DNA of 22,776 bases from UBA940 sp964464465 (GCA_964464465.1 CAYXGF010000026.1:1-22776); one strand, 5' to 3'; positions 1 to 8,685 are shown, counted from the stretch's first letter. Notes: generated by a model not told the origin, from the sequence alone. Numbers and translations: made by a program.

Positions 1-488
1 AAGCCGCCCGTATATCCGAAACGGTAGGTCTCGGAGCGCTCAAATACTTCATACTCAAAGTCGACCCGAAAAAGACCATGCTCTTCGACCCGCGCGAGTC
101 AATTGACTTCAACGGCAACACAGGTCCTTTCATACAATACACCTATGCCCGCATATGCTCCATTCTGCGCAAGGCGCAGCAGGCAGGCATAAGCGAGGCT
201 CTCTGTTCGCAGACGCAGTATCTGCCCGAAGAGACGGAGCTCATCAAATATATCTGCGACTATCCGGCAGTCGTCAAGAATGCAGCCGACACATTCTCTC
301 CGTCGGTAATCGCGGCATACGTCTACGAACTGGCCAAACAGTTCAACGGCTACTACCACGACCACAGCATACTCAAAGAGTCCGACGAGGCCACACGCGC
401 CATGCGTCTGCAACTGGCCGGACTCACTGCCCGTGTAATTGAGAAAGGCATGCTCCTGCTGGGTATAAACGTACCCGAAAGAATGTAG
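1..488 (+). CDS. argS: Arginyl-tRNA synthetase, C-terminal part (5' end outside window)
   Basis: The reading frame is open from base 3 and stops with TAG at 486-488. It encodes the C-terminal end of class I arginyl-tRNA synthetase, which charges tRNA-Arg in the cytoplasm. The start of the visible part shows the family signature VGLGALKYFILK, followed by the DFNGNTGPFIQYTYAR stretch that leads into the all-helical anticodon-binding (DALR) domain. That domain fills the rest up to the ending LLGINVPERM. The internal ATG at 78 is not a start, because conserved ArgS sequence continues upstream of it in frame. Only 3 bp separate its stop from the metallophosphoesterase start, so the two genes are probably co-transcribed. 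Confidence 0.96.
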   Translation, partial: AARISETVGLGALKYFILKVDPKKTMLFDPRESIDFNGNTGPFIQYTYARICSILRKAQQAGISEALCSQTQYLPEETELIKYICDYPAVVKNAADTFSPSVIAAYVYELAKQFNGYYHDHSILKESDEATRAMRLQLAGLTARVIEKGMLLLGINVPERM

Positions 489-491
489 GTC

Positions 492-1661
492 ATGAAAAGG
501 CTAATACTCACCGCCGTATCATTTCTGTATGCCATCGCCCTCGCCGCCCAGCCGGAGGCGAGAATAGCAGCCGGGCCATGGTTGCAGGCCGTTGCGGAGA
601 ATGAATTCACCGTGATGTGGCTTACAGACACATCGGCCGTATCATGGGTGGAGATTGCGCCGGACGACGGCACGCATTTCTATGCCGCCGAAAGGACCAA
701 ATACTACCAGTCCGTATTCGGCCGCCGTCCCGTCGGCACACTCCATTCGGTCCGCATAACCGGACTCGCGCCGGCAACGACATACCGTTACCGAATCATG
801 ATGCAGGGTGCATACACCGACGGTAAAACCGGAGAGACGACATTCTCCCTCCCTTCCGGCAGCCGGGTCTACAAACGGGAGCCATTCCGGGCGACAACGC
901 TCGACCACGACAAGGAGACGGTGAGATTCGCCGTAGGAAACGATTTCCACGACAACCGCGACGCATTCAAATCAGCATTCGGAGGCATAAAGCCGGGCAC
1001 TTACGACTTCGTAATGCTGAACGGCGACATGACATCGTGCCTTTACAGCGAAAAGACCATCGTCGACGGATATCTTAAATCCGCCTCCGAAATGTTCGCC
1101 TCCGACACGCCTCTCTTCGTAGCCCGCGGCAACCACGAGAACCGCGGACCTTTCGCCGTGCATTTCATGGATTATTTCCCCTCCTCCACCGGGCAGCCAT
1201 ACTATGCGTTCAGACAAGGCCCCGCCTTCTTCATAGTGCTTGACTGCGGCGAGGACAAACCCGACAGCGACATCGAGTACGGTTCGCTGACACTCTCCGA
1301 CCCTCTCCGCCGGCAGGAGGCGCAGTGGCTCGAAACTGTATTGCAAAGCGACGAATTCCGCAATGCTCCGGTAAAAATCGTATTCTGCCATATGGCGCCG
1401 ACACAAAACGGCTGGCACGGCGAAAACGAGATAAACCGATTGTTCGTCCCGATGCTCAACAAAGCCGGAATAGACCTGATGCTCTGCGGTCATATTCATG
1501 CGTACAAACTTGAAGACGCGCACACAAACGGGCACGAATTCCCCGTTCTCTGCAATCCCAATCTGACAAGACTCGACGCCAGCGTCACCGCATCGGACAT
1601 CCGTATCGAGATATTCGACAAAAACGGCACCCGGGCACAAGAACTTTCGTTCAAAAAATAG
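492..1661 (+). CDS. Secreted metallophosphoesterase, purple-acid-phosphatase-like
   Basis: This 389-aa protein has a Sec signal peptide (about residues 1-19, ending ALAAQ). An N-terminal fibronectin-III-like domain (about 25-125) follows, of the kind found in purple acid phosphatases. A calcineurin-like phosphoesterase domain (about 144-370) completes it. All metal-binding motifs are visible: D151-F-H153, G-D179, G-N214-H215-E, H300 and GH334-I-H336. It is expected to hydrolyse phosphomonoesters or diesters in the periplasm or at the surface with a dinuclear metal centre; the substrate cannot be read from sequence. It begins 3 bp after the argS stop, so translational coupling is likely although the functions look unrelated. 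A strong terminator follows. The family call is firm, the exact activity is not. Confidence 0.9.
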   Translation: MKRLILTAVSFLYAIALAAQPEARIAAGPWLQAVAENEFTVMWLTDTSAVSWVEIAPDDGTHFYAAERTKYYQSVFGRRPVGTLHSVRITGLAPATTYRYRIMMQGAYTDGKTGETTFSLPSGSRVYKREPFRATTLDHDKETVRFAVGNDFHDNRDAFKSAFGGIKPGTYDFVMLNGDMTSCLYSEKTIVDGYLKSASEMFASDTPLFVARGNHENRGPFAVHFMDYFPSSTGQPYYAFRQGPAFFIVLDCGEDKPDSDIEYGSLTLSDPLRRQEAQWLETVLQSDEFRNAPVKIVFCHMAPTQNGWHGENEINRLFVPMLNKAGIDLMLCGHIHAYKLEDAHTNGHEFPVLCNPNLTRLDASVTASDIRIEIFDKNGTRAQELSFKK

Positions 1662-1686
1662 ACATCCGCTCAAAGCGGCGACAACG

Positions 1687-1730
1687 AAATCGGTCGGAGA
1701 AAAGATTTTTCTCCGACCGATTTATTTTTT
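1687..1730 (+). terminator. Rho-independent terminator of the argS-phosphoesterase unit
   Basis: The perfect arms 1687-1703 and 1707-1723 pair as a 17-bp stem with a 3-nt loop, followed by a T-rich tail (1721-1730). It lies 26 bp after the phosphoesterase stop. Confidence 0.85.
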
Positions 1731-2046
1731 CTCGCCCGCCACCCCATCAAACAAATATCGGAAGTTTTCGACAACATCTCTGTTTCGGCAAACCGGCTCC
1801 TGCATACCGAAGCCATGACTGCGACAGACAGTGCAGTGCGGGTCATATCCTGCGGAAAGAACGACATCGGCGCGGCTGCGGCTCGCGCAGCTCCACGGAG
1901 CCGCGAAATATTACGGTTGAATAACGTAAATCATATTTCTCCTAAATATCTTTTCCAGCCGGTCCAAAATCCCATCACCCATAAATCAACGGCGCCCAAT
2001 TCAGCCCGACACGCAACCGCTCCGCATGCGGCATGTATCTACACAC
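1731..2046. other. Non-coding gap between convergent units
   Basis: No convincing gene was seen here. Open frames across it lack family motifs and ribosome-binding context. A 7-bp GC hairpin (1878-1884 with 1898-1904) is the only local structure noted. The genes on both sides converge on this gap, so it is best read as 3' untranslated sequence. Confidence 0.5.
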
Positions 2047-2077
2047 CGAAGGTCCGACGCTTTGCGTCGGACCTTCG
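2047..2077 (-). terminator. Hairpin downstream of the DUF2490 gene, possible terminator
   Basis: Perfect 14-bp arms (2047-2060 and 2064-2077) with a TTT loop lie 45 bp beyond the minus-strand stop at 2122. There is no T-run on either strand, so it may stabilise the 3' end or assist termination rather than act as a classic intrinsic terminator. Confidence 0.5.
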
Positions 2078-2121
2078 TATGATAACGCGGCACATATCCG
2101 CGGCCGCACAATACCAGTCTG

Positions 2122-2850
2122 TCAGAACAAATAGGCGTATCCTACGGAGAGTATTGCCGAATTCTGCACCTCGAATACCTTTCGCTTAGGTTTCCAGTCG
2201 CGTTTGGTGGTGAAACGGGCGAACACATCGAGAGAGTTGTGCTTGTCGAACTTAATCTCGGTTCCGGCCGAATAGCGAATCTTATCGAAAGCATCAAGAC
2301 CTTTGAGTTCCTTATTGTTCAGCGCGGCATATGCCTCCACTGCCACATAAGGCGTAAACATGGACTTGCGGATGTTGTATTCCACTTTCAATCTGGTTTT
2401 GGAATAGAATTCCGGATTGACGCGCGACTCCACCCCTATGCGATGCGTTCCCTGCAAATATTCGCGCAACGAGAACTTAACCCGTGCGACCTTATAGCTG
2501 CCGACCGCATAGATGAAATAGCGGTGCCGGAACTCCCAGCCTGAGCTGAGACGCGTATCACGATAGTTCTTCATCGCGTAACCTGCACCCACTTTCAGAT
2601 AACGGTTTATCTTGGAGCTTAATCCCACCGTGGTTTTAAACTGGTCTATACTGCGCACACAGTTTTCGGTGCGCAACTCCTCGCTCAAAGATATTTCGAA
2701 CTTGGGATGCACCTTGTATGAGACCTCGCCGGAAACCCACAGTCCGAAATCCACATCGGAGGAGTCCTGCGCCCGAAGGCTGCCCATACCCGCGACGACC
2801 AGAAACAAAACGGTCAAAAATCCGTAAACCGATTTCATATCGCTAAACAT
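2122..2850 (-). CDS. DUF2490 family outer-membrane beta-barrel-like protein
   Basis: This protein of about 242 aa has a signal peptide (MKSVYGFLTVLFLVVAG...LRAQ). Amphipathic strands alternate through the rest, and it ends in an aromatic C-terminus (YAYLF) as outer-membrane barrels do. The pattern W.s.e..y......fe.sl.eElR near residues 30-60 and the repeated RYRHRYFIY/KVRL-like strands match DUF2490, a family of unknown function. Three starts are possible: GTG at 2859, ATG at 2850 and ATG at 2838. The last gives the most typical signal peptide. It is the last gene of the CotH-VTC-DUF4956 operon, separated by about 15 bp or less from the gene before, which suggests an envelope partner for that system. 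Confidence 0.75.
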   Translation of the reverse strand: MFSDMKSVYGFLTVLFLVVAGMGSLRAQDSSDVDFGLWVSGEVSYKVHPKFEISLSEELRTENCVRSIDQFKTTVGLSSKINRYLKVGAGYAMKNYRDTRLSSGWEFRHRYFIYAVGSYKVARVKFSLREYLQGTHRIGVESRVNPEFYSKTRLKVEYNIRKSMFTPYVAVEAYAALNNKELKGLDAFDKIRYSAGTEIKFDKHNSLDVFARFTTKRDWKPKRKVFEVQNSAILSVGYAYLF

Positions 2851-2865
2851 TTTACGCACGGCACT

Positions 2866-3543
2866 TTATTCCCCCTCGCGCGGAAACTTGCGCATCATAT
2901 TGACCGTATTGGGCGCGGAAGAAAGAGGCTTGTAATAGACTTTCACGAAAGCGGCGTCTTTGAGGAAATCGATATGCCCCACCTCCACACGCAGGATGTC
3001 GAGACCGGTCCTTTTCTTCAAGTCGGCGACAAGTTCGCTCTCCTTTTCCGGCGTGACGAGTTCTATCTTATCGTACAGCACCAGTTTGCAGGCCTCCGGC
3101 TTGAAACATTTCGTACTTTCCAGCACCCATATCGAAACCATGAATATAAGGTTGGTGACGATGATTTCGGCGAGCGACAAATCCACGGACAGCGCATTTA
3201 TCACCGAGATGGCGATGATTGCGAACAGATAGGTCATCTCGCGTATCGCAATCGATTCGGTTCTGTAACGTATGATTCCGAAGATGGCGAAAAGTCCCAG
3301 AGCGAACCCGACCTTAATCTTGACGCTGCCCAGCAGGAATATCATCAGGAAGACGCTGATGCTGATAAGGTTGAACGTGAAATAATAATCCCGGCGACGG
3401 CTTTTGGGATAATACAGGAACTGTATGATAACTCCCGTAACCGCCAGATTTATGAAAAATCTGACAAGAAGTTCCACAACTCCGACAGCATCGATTAGAG
3501 GCATGTCCAAAAACCTCTGCATTGCACTAAATAGTAAAGTCAT
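2866..3543 (-). CDS. DUF4956 integral membrane protein
   Basis: This 225-aa protein carries about five predicted membrane segments (roughly 22-44, 54-72, 77-91, 103-120 and 124-141) and a soluble C-terminal domain (about 142-225). The stretch GFALGLFAIFGIIRYRT (79-95), with charged residues right after the helix, is the hallmark of DUF4956. The function is unknown. Members are often found beside VTC-domain proteins, as here. The start at 3543 overlaps the end of the VTC gene by 17 bp, so translation is probably coupled. Met8 (3522) would remove the overlap. By inference, it could be the membrane component through which the VTC-domain enzyme couples to export or anchoring. Confidence 0.82.
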   Translation of the reverse strand: MTLLFSAMQRFLDMPLIDAVGVVELLVRFFINLAVTGVIIQFLYYPKSRRRDYYFTFNLISISVFLMIFLLGSVKIKVGFALGLFAIFGIIRYRTESIAIREMTYLFAIIAISVINALSVDLSLAEIIVTNLIFMVSIWVLESTKCFKPEACKLVLYDKIELVTPEKESELVADLKKRTGLDILRVEVGHIDFLKDAAFVKVYYKPLSSAPNTVNMMRKFPREGE

Positions 3544-4300
3544 AATTGTAATTCGTTAATTTGTTCATCATTTTAAGTTTGGCTTTGAAGCGGTTGCGTT
3601 TAAGTGTCGGATTCGTAACGACCTGACCGATACAGTATTTGCTGATGCTGACAGGCATAACGCGACACTCGCGCAATATATCCCGAATCGGAGAGAAGGT
3701 GTTTCCGTCGCGTTTTACCTCCACGATGACGATATCCGACAGCTCGCGCGACAGAGTTGTGCGCGGATTGGTGAATTTCAGATTGTAGTCTACGGTAACG
3801 CGTTCCGTCTTGTCGTGATTCACAAGCGTCAGACGATAGAAATCGTTGCTCAGCGACGGGGATATGCTCTGCGGCGTATAGCGCGAATACTGCGCCATGA
3901 AATCCGCAATCTCCGACCCGCAGACAGAGTATCCCTCCTGAACGGAAATACGCTTTTTGGAAGTCTTCTTCTTGTTGTTCTTTTTCTTTATCTCGAAAAA
4001 CGACAGATTGAAATCCGCATAACTCCGCACACGTATCTTCTCTCGGGTGGAACGGCCGTCGTGATGTATGGCATACATGTTCAAATCGTCCGTATCGTAG
4101 TAATCCGTCGTATAGTGCGAGCTGCGTATCGAATCTATCTGCTGCATGTAATACTTGCTCTGCGCCAGGGCGAGTATCTGTGCCAGAGAGCCGGTATTTG
4201 TGACATACTTGGTGTCGATACGGTTCATCAGACGAATATCCTTCATCTGTTCCAGACTTATCGGCTCGAAACCGTTTATCAAATCCACAATTCCGTCCAT
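3527..4300 (-). CDS. VTC-domain protein, putative polyphosphate polymerase
   Basis: This 257-aa cytoplasmic protein has no signal or membrane segment. It shows the VTC/triphosphate-tunnel pattern of basic and acidic residues lining a barrel: R27-I-D-T-K31-Y, the YYDTDD segment at 67-72, K88-I-R90-V-R92, F-E103-I-K105, V-D171-Y-N, V-E194-V-K196-R and I-S-K221-Y-C-I-G. VTC domains make polyphosphate from ATP in yeast Vtc4; bacterial members are thought to act similarly. It starts 2 bp after the CotH gene and overlaps the DUF4956 gene. A lysine-rich stretch (105-117, KKKNNKKKTSKK) is unusual and could bind polyanion; that is inference. Confidence 0.85.
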   Translation of the reverse strand: MDGIVDLINGFEPISLEQMKDIRLMNRIDTKYVTNTGSLAQILALAQSKYYMQQIDSIRSSHYTTDYYDTDDLNMYAIHHDGRSTREKIRVRSYADFNLSFFEIKKKNNKKKTSKKRISVQEGYSVCGSEIADFMAQYSRYTPQSISPSLSNDFYRLTLVNHDKTERVTVDYNLKFTNPRTTLSRELSDIVIVEVKRDGNTFSPIRDILRECRVMPVSISKYCIGQVVTNPTLKRNRFKAKLKMMNKLTNYNYDFTI

Positions 4301-4302
4301 GG

Positions 4303-6051
4303 CTACTTCACCTCATAAGTATAGACGTCATGCTCGGCTCCGCACGGAGAATACGTGCGTGTGGCGGCCTGGTCCGAAGCTACGGTCTCTATATAGAACC
4401 TTATACGCTCCCCCCTCTTCTTGGCCGGTATCACGAATCCGTAAACGCCGTCCGTCGGATTCACATCCTGATGCTCTCCGTCGTCGAACATCCCGAACCG
4501 CGAGAAATTGCCCACCACGCCGGTTGCAAGATATATGTTGACCTCGGAGACATCTCCCGTAACTTTCACATTGACACATACGCTATCCGCCGGGCTGACC
4601 GCCCCGTAGAGTCTGTCGCCGGCCCACCACTTGACATCCCCGACAGAAGCGCCCTGCGCCACAACCGAAGGCACGGAACTCAGAAATCCGTAACGCTCGG
4701 ATACGAATTTCTTTATTTTAAGCAGCTCCTCCGCATACTCAGCATCGGTAAAATTCTTGCGCGGGTCGCCGGCCACCTTGTCCCGAATCTTTACATCGAA
4801 CTCATCCACCAGCGCCGAAACACGCTCCGGATTGAACGACTCCTCCATAATGGTGCGGTAATGCGCCAGATAACGCTGATACAGAGAAGGCACCGAGAGC
4901 AGTTTGTTCGTCAGCACATAGCGCGGGTCATCGACACGGAAATCCGGACGCCACATTCCTTTCTGTCCGGCCGAGGCGTCGGCATTCGAATTCTTAAAGG
5001 CCTCTCCGCCGTCGTATTCCACCGGCACCATTCTGCCGGTCTCAGCCTCCCAGTACAGGTAATAGTCCGTTCCGCCCTTGTTGACATACCCGTCCTTGTC
5101 CTGGAATATATTCTCCACGGCAAGGAACCACAGCGTACGGTCCACATCGAGATAATGTCTCACGGTATCGGCCAGAGCCTCGCCGGAGAACTGCCCGAGA
5201 ACACGGCACGTGCCAATCAAATCCTCCCACGGATTATCCTTGTAATACTTTTTCAGATCGTAATACCTGTTGTATGCGGTGGAGTCGTCGCCCAGATAAT
5301 TCATCGAGCTGTAACCGGCACCGGCATCTTCAAGTCCCAGCGACTCGTCAGGCTCCGCACGCCAGCGCGAACCATTGCGCGACAGGAACCACTCCTTAGT
5401 CCACGAATTGTTCAGATGCTGGACATTTACGTAAAGGCCCCAATATTTGTCGTTGATATACAAATCGACATAATTGACCGCCGCCATGGGGACATACCGG
5501 CGGCCGAGTTTGGAGAACATTGCGGCGCGCATCATCGACTCGTCCTTGTTGGCATTGCTCAGTATGAATGTGGAATAGCCGCCTATGTCCTGTTTCGGAT
5601 TGACAAAATCCGCCTCTATGCGCAGCGACTCCTTTCCGGTCTCCGAGGCAAGCGCTCCGCCGCGATAACGCACACCCACCGCGTCGGCGGCCTTCACTCC
5701 GTCGTAGGACATGGAGGCTCGCAGATTGACGCCTGTTCCGAAGTTCTGCGTCAGGATGTCCTGCCAGTTCGGTTCGGCGAAAGTCAGGTCCACGCGTCTG
5801 ATTTCGGCAAAATCATACACACCGTCTATATTGTCTTTTCCGGCGATGAGCCTGCGACCGTCTTCCGAGATGCAGATACAGGCCGGCATGTCGCCCGAGG
5901 GATAGGCCCCCACGGCGATTCCGTCATCCGTATTTCCTGTCACGGGAGGCTCGACAACACCGCCCGGAGCGATTCCCGGGCCGGATTCCTTGAAGCATGA
6001 TGTGAGCATCAAGGCAGCCGCGCATAAAACTGCGGCAAACGATTTATTCAT
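4303..6051 (-). CDS. CotH-kinase-family lipoprotein
   Basis: This 582-aa protein has a lipoprotein signal (LTSC, acylated Cys19) and a Gly/Pro/Val linker. The CotH-like kinase fold covers about 90-465. Family marks are V-R-Y-R-G, then NYVDLYINDKYWGLYVNVQ, then GGTDYYLYWE and PVEYDGGEAF; the last two contain the likely catalytic and metal aspartates. A beta-rich C-terminal domain (about 480-582) carries a F.MFDDGEHQD..PTDGVYG signature, common at the end of secreted CotH proteins. CotH of Bacillus is an atypical kinase that phosphorylates spore-coat proteins. This organism makes no spores, and the lipobox places the protein outside the cytoplasm, so its substrate and phosphate source are unknown. 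It is the first gene of the operon reading to 2122. Confidence 0.87.
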   Translation of the reverse strand: MNKSFAAVLCAAALMLTSCFKESGPGIAPGGVVEPPVTGNTDDGIAVGAYPSGDMPACICISEDGRRLIAGKDNIDGVYDFAEIRRVDLTFAEPNWQDILTQNFGTGVNLRASMSYDGVKAADAVGVRYRGGALASETGKESLRIEADFVNPKQDIGGYSTFILSNANKDESMMRAAMFSKLGRRYVPMAAVNYVDLYINDKYWGLYVNVQHLNNSWTKEWFLSRNGSRWRAEPDESLGLEDAGAGYSSMNYLGDDSTAYNRYYDLKKYYKDNPWEDLIGTCRVLGQFSGEALADTVRHYLDVDRTLWFLAVENIFQDKDGYVNKGGTDYYLYWEAETGRMVPVEYDGGEAFKNSNADASAGQKGMWRPDFRVDDPRYVLTNKLLSVPSLYQRYLAHYRTIMEESFNPERVSALVDEFDVKIRDKVAGDPRKNFTDAEYAEELLKIKKFVSERYGFLSSVPSVVAQGASVGDVKWWAGDRLYGAVSPADSVCVNVKVTGDVSEVNIYLATGVVGNFSRFGMFDDGEHQDVNPTDGVYGFVIPAKKRGERIRFYIETVASDQAATRTYSPCGAEHDVYTYEVK

Positions 6052-6083
6052 AGTCTATCAGTAGTTATTCGGTTATCGAATTA

Positions 6084-6114
6084 CAAACGTAATGATTTTT
6101 TTCAGAAAAAAAAA
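6084..6114 (-). promoter_or_regulatory. Promoter of the CotH-VTC-DUF4956-DUF2490 operon
   Basis: On the minus strand TACGTTTG (6084-6091) matches the Bacteroidota -7 element TAnnTTTG. A T-rich -33 region (TTTT at about 6111-6114) lies 19 bp upstream. The expected start of transcription is near 6077, giving a leader of about 25 nt before the CotH ATG. Confidence 0.6.
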
Positions 6115-6221
6115 CATGGATACGAATAATATCGCCTTTCGCCACTGCCGTAACGAAAAGATGCCAGTTTTCCGCCGGGCAGGGACACTGCCGCCGGCCT
6201 CTTCCGCATACAAGCAGGCCG

Positions 6222-7475
6222 CTACATTCTCTCCGTTATCCTAAGGCTGCCGAGATAAAAGCCGGCACCGCCGATTTCAAGACGTGTGGAGGAATCCGCA
6301 CCGAAGACATCCACCGAGAAGGTCTCATACTGCGCCGAGGAGTCTACCGTAACGCTCCCGGCGGAAAGCGCACCGCTTCCCTTGACACCAAATTCCACCG
6401 CAACGGACGACGAAAGCGCCCTGGCGGATATTTCCACCGTCAAATCCGCGGTCCGCGACTCGGGCAGTATGGAAGAGATGGTAAGACAGGCATATTTGGT
6501 CTTGGTACCGACGCGAAGCTGTCCGGAGACGATGCCGAAAACGCCCTCCGTATAATAACTGTGAGAGCCGCTCACAAGCTCCCCGAACAAATCCGAATCC
6601 GGGAGCCGCACATCCTTAAAGTCATCGCTCCAAAGTTCCGCGGCGGAGAAATCGGTCGCCTGCATCGCGGCCAGAGGCTGCCTTACATAGCAGTTTGCAC
6701 CCACCTCCATACCGCCGGACCATATCACTTTGCGAAACCTGGCGCCCGACATATCCGTGAACGTAAGCGTCACCGCACCCGAGGTTCTGAACGGCATCAC
6801 CCCGACCGGAACATATACCGGCGAAGCGGAGAGAGCAAGACCGTCGGGCCCGAAGTCCACGACAATGGAACCCGACTCCCCGTCCGGAGTGCCGACCGTG
6901 CCGCTCAGCAGGTCGATTTCCGCACCGGCCGCTATCGGGACATCAGCCTCTATCTCCATCGAGGCCAGCACCGCAGAGCCTTTAAGACCGAACTCCAAAA
7001 CCGAAAACATATTCTCGAAACACAGAGACACACTTCCCTCGTCCGAAATCCCGGCTGCCGCCCGCATGAACATTTTCGAGACATTGTCGCCCGACACGAA
7101 ACTCTGTCTGTCAGGCACTCCGCCCCTGATACTACGCATCCCGCCGGCCGCAGTCTCCGCATACGGATAATAAGCCGCAAATACAGTACCGTCCGAAATA
7201 ACCTCGCCGGCCGGTCTGAAAACGGCATGCGACGCATCGGATACCGAAACATAAGGGACGTTCTCATGTCCGCGGTCGGAAAAGATGCCTATCGCATCGC
7301 CCCTGTTCCACGACACTCTCGAAACCCCCGCCGCCTCGTCCACGCTTGCCGTCACGCGAGTGTCTCCGCCATCGGCAAAAGAGCCCTCGAAACGCAATCC
7401 GGCGACAGGTTCGTCCCCGGCAGCGCATCCGTACATGGAAACGGCAAAAGCCGCAAAAATCAATATCCGTCTCAT
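6222..7475 (-). CDS. Fimbrillin-like surface lipoprotein
   Basis: This 417-aa lipoprotein (SMYGC, acylated Cys17) has an N-terminal half typical of Bacteroidales fimbrillin-family proteins. After the linker come a strand with RVTAS, then SWNRGDAIGIFSD (about 54-66), FAAYYPYAE, and the FENMFSVLEF motif. A separate C-terminal beta domain (about 285-417, from LWSDDFKD) resembles a carbohydrate-binding or adhesin-type sandwich, which is not firmly recognised. A minor pilus or surface adhesin role fits. It lies 98 bp after the radical SAM gene and 170 bp before the CotH gene, and a -7 box upstream suggests its own promoter. A 6-bp inverted repeat (6195-6200 with 6216-6221) abuts the stop but lacks a T-run. 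Confidence 0.7.
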   Translation of the reverse strand: MRRILIFAAFAVSMYGCAAGDEPVAGLRFEGSFADGGDTRVTASVDEAAGVSRVSWNRGDAIGIFSDRGHENVPYVSVSDASHAVFRPAGEVISDGTVFAAYYPYAETAAGGMRSIRGGVPDRQSFVSGDNVSKMFMRAAAGISDEGSVSLCFENMFSVLEFGLKGSAVLASMEIEADVPIAAGAEIDLLSGTVGTPDGESGSIVVDFGPDGLALSASPVYVPVGVMPFRTSGAVTLTFTDMSGARFRKVIWSGGMEVGANCYVRQPLAAMQATDFSAAELWSDDFKDVRLPDSDLFGELVSGSHSYYTEGVFGIVSGQLRVGTKTKYACLTISSILPESRTADLTVEISARALSSSVAVEFGVKGSGALSAGSVTVDSSAQYETFSVDVFGADSSTRLEIGGAGFYLGSLRITERM

Positions 7476-7498
7476 TGAAACCCGATTTTCAGACGGAA

Positions 7499-7506
7499 CA
7501 AATATA
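7499..7506 (-). promoter_or_regulatory. -7 element upstream of the fimbrillin-like gene
   Basis: Minus-strand TATATTTG matches TAnnTTTG exactly, 24 bp before the ATG. No good TTTG is seen 19-21 bp further upstream, so the promoter is only half supported. Confidence 0.5.
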
Positions 7507-7573
7507 ACAAAAAGACTTTATTATATTATTTTCGGGCGTATTTTTTCGCACTTTCAGTCAGGCCGGCGATGCG

Positions 7574-8653
7574 CTATCCATGAATCCGCTTGTAATGGCA
7601 CATCATAAGGCGCCGGTCCCCGTCCCTCAGGTGCATGCCGCCGCCTCTGCAATAGCGGAACATGCCGCAGCCGGCACACTCGCCCTCCGCAGCCCAGCCC
7701 CGCTCCCGGAACTCCGTAAAACGGTTGTTCCACACATCCATGAAATCGTCCGTGTAGATGTTTCCCTGATTGAAGTTCGAACGTATGCTCGTGCAGCCCG
7801 AGATGGAACCGTCGATACGTATCCCGGCAGTCGACACTCCGGCGGAACAGTAATAGAGATTGTCACGCACTCGGCCCTCGTAACGCCCGAGAAAACCCTC
7901 GCAGGCATAGCTGGCGTCGATTCGGCCGTCACGCCGCGTGGCCTCGATAAAGTCCAGCAGAGAGACGAACTGCCCGTCCGACAGCTGCAACATGTCGTCC
8001 GAGGCCGCCCTGCCGGCAGGAAATACAGTAAACAGACGCCAGCTCGCAACTCCGCGCCCTATGAGAAACTCGCGCAGTTCGGCCAGCGTATCTATATTTT
8101 TGCGTGTCACGCACGTGACAACGTCGTATGCTATATCCGGCTGGGCGACTATCGAATCGAGCGCACGCACCGCATGTCCGAAACACCCCGCACAGCCGCG
8201 CATCCAGTCGTGCTGCTCGCCAAGGCCGTCCAGACTGAGGGTTATGGAGTGCAGCCCGGCCCGCAGAAGGCCCTCGAAACGGTCCTGCGTCAGCAGCACG
8301 CCGTTGGTAACGATTCCCCAGGGATATCCGCGACGGTAAACCTCTATTCCGGCCTGCTCCAAATCCCGGCGCATCAGCACCTCGCCGCCGGAAAACACAA
8401 CCATCACTTCATGGGGATTCACATGCGGAGTTATCGAGTCCAGCACACGCAGGAAATCCTCAACCGGCATATCCTCGCTCTGCGCCACGCTCGTGCAGTC
8501 GCTGCCGCAGTGACGGCATGCGAGGTTGCAGCGCAGCGTGCATTCCCAGAAAAGTGTACGCAGGCGGTGCTCCCGAATCTTGTCGTCGAGAAGCATACGG
8601 AAAATTTCGAGGGCGGCGCGACGCCTCAGGCCCAACCTGTTCTTCAATAGCAT
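7574..8653 (-). CDS. Radical SAM/SPASM enzyme of the rSAM/lipoprotein system
   Basis: This 359-aa enzyme has the radical SAM cluster motif C42-N-L-A-C46-R-H-C49 followed by GSDC. VVFSGGEVLMR carries the GGE SAM-binding motif. A C-terminal SPASM domain includes YYCSAG, GCTSI, C326-A-G-C329-xxxxx-C335 and C352, expected to bind auxiliary Fe-S clusters. SPASM enzymes modify ribosomally made peptides or protein side chains. The N-terminus (LLKNRLGLRRRAALEIFRML) and the adjacent lipoproteins match what I recall as the TIGRFAM rSAM/lipoprotein pair (TIGR04133 with TIGR04134). The chemistry of that pair is not known to me. It starts 32 bp after the small lipoprotein and is the third gene of the operon. 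Confidence 0.88.
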   Translation of the reverse strand: MLLKNRLGLRRRAALEIFRMLLDDKIREHRLRTLFWECTLRCNLACRHCGSDCTSVAQSEDMPVEDFLRVLDSITPHVNPHEVMVVFSGGEVLMRRDLEQAGIEVYRRGYPWGIVTNGVLLTQDRFEGLLRAGLHSITLSLDGLGEQHDWMRGCAGCFGHAVRALDSIVAQPDIAYDVVTCVTRKNIDTLAELREFLIGRGVASWRLFTVFPAGRAASDDMLQLSDGQFVSLLDFIEATRRDGRIDASYACEGFLGRYEGRVRDNLYYCSAGVSTAGIRIDGSISGCTSIRSNFNQGNIYTDDFMDVWNNRFTEFRERGWAAEGECAGCGMFRYCRGGGMHLRDGDRRLMMCHYKRIHG

Positions 8654-8685
8654 AATCGATGTTAGTTTCTCTGCGGCACCGTGTG

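Noticed and set aside
1815..2189. A 124-codon plus-strand frame in the gap before DUF2490.
   Set aside because: It overlaps the 3' end of the minus-strand DUF2490 gene and a strong hairpin, with no ribosome site or motif.
4330..6000. A 556-codon open frame on the plus strand opposite the CotH gene, and similar long antisense frames at 16351-17985, 7580-8650 and 6561-7478.
   Set aside because: They are antisense shadows of GC-biased genes. They lack domains, signals and ribosome sites, and their sequences are rich in Arg/His/Pro as expected from reversed codons.
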